From the NCBI RefSeq assembly GCF_963676685.1, contig NC_092354.1, forward strand, positions 75,405,335 through 75,469,334: DNA of 64,000 bases, in the 5' to 3' direction. Positions 63,993 through 64,000 of the stretch are shown piece after piece. The notes beneath the pieces were generated by a model. The model was not told the origin of the DNA. It saw only the letters and a list, made by a program, of their open reading frames with translations, and made no database searches. The translations under genes were made by a program, and so were the position numbers. The stretch comes from Mytilus edulis. Its lineage: Eukaryota > Mollusca > Bivalvia > Mytilida > Mytilidae. How positions within the stretch are numbered: position 1 is the stretch's first letter; each line of letters opens with the position of its first letter.

Positions 63993-64000
63993 CTCTTTGT

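Overview
This is a window of animal nuclear DNA, AT-rich and crowded with transposons. There are canonical GT-AG introns, tRNA-derived SINE-like sequence, TTAGGG-type repeats, antistasin-like exons, a Penelope-like reverse transcriptase, a DIRS-type retroelement and a complete Polinton/Maverick. This mix, together with the repeat families I recognise, points to a bivalve mollusc, most likely a marine mussel (inference). One 100-base assembly gap lies at 300-399.

Left part (1-24.9 kb). A four-exon minus-strand gene (19501 down to 9700) encodes a 350-residue class I SAM-dependent methyltransferase of the winged-helix Rv2258c-like type; all exon phases join cleanly. A dead paralogue of its first two exons lies at 1.9-2.8 kb and a decayed copy of exon 1 sits inside intron 1. 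Intron 2 (8 kb) holds a 4.8 kb foldback element with CACTGTG ends and a 5-bp TTATT duplication, a second foldback element nested in it, and a Penelope-like retroelement pseudogene. A relative of the nested element (3.7 kb, ends TACGGAAGC, 6-bp duplication) lies at 3002-6704. TTAA-flanked MITEs and several palindromic elements fill the rest.

Middle (24911-44173). An apparently intact 19.26 kb Polinton/Maverick has TIRs beginning AGTAGTATAT and a perfect 6-bp duplication, TTTAAC. The minus strand carries a compact, partly overlapping virus-like gene block: integrase with chromodomain, penton-like minor capsid protein, basic protein, major capsid protein, adenain-like protease, packaging ATPase, two small proteins and a 1267-residue protein-primed DNA polymerase. 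A perfect 1305-bp tandem duplication covers the polymerase 5' end. The left 7 kb is different. Three intron-containing plus-strand genes (a signal-peptide/single-TM protein, a PC4-like DNA-binding protein and a SOCS-box-like protein) and a minus-strand TM protein nested in an intron form a eukaryotic-looking cargo module. Both TIRs end internally in telomere-like CCCTAA repeats.

Right part (44.2-64 kb). Four antistasin-type cysteine-rich exons plus a terminal exon, all in the same phase, form the 3' part of a minus-strand gene (52930 down to 45792). Its introns contain a triple 501-bp repeat element, a dead Tc1-like element and a 58-bp tandem array that duplicates an exon end with its splice donor. 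From 56.3 kb to the end lies a degenerate DIRS-like retroelement (Gag, RT, RNase H, tyrosine recombinase), apparently interrupted by about 4.3 kb of later repeats.

Most promising for new biology: the spliced cargo module of the Polinton, with a start/stop overlap between two genes and a gene nested in an intron, and the foldback family with TACGGAAGC ends and internal palindrome arrays.
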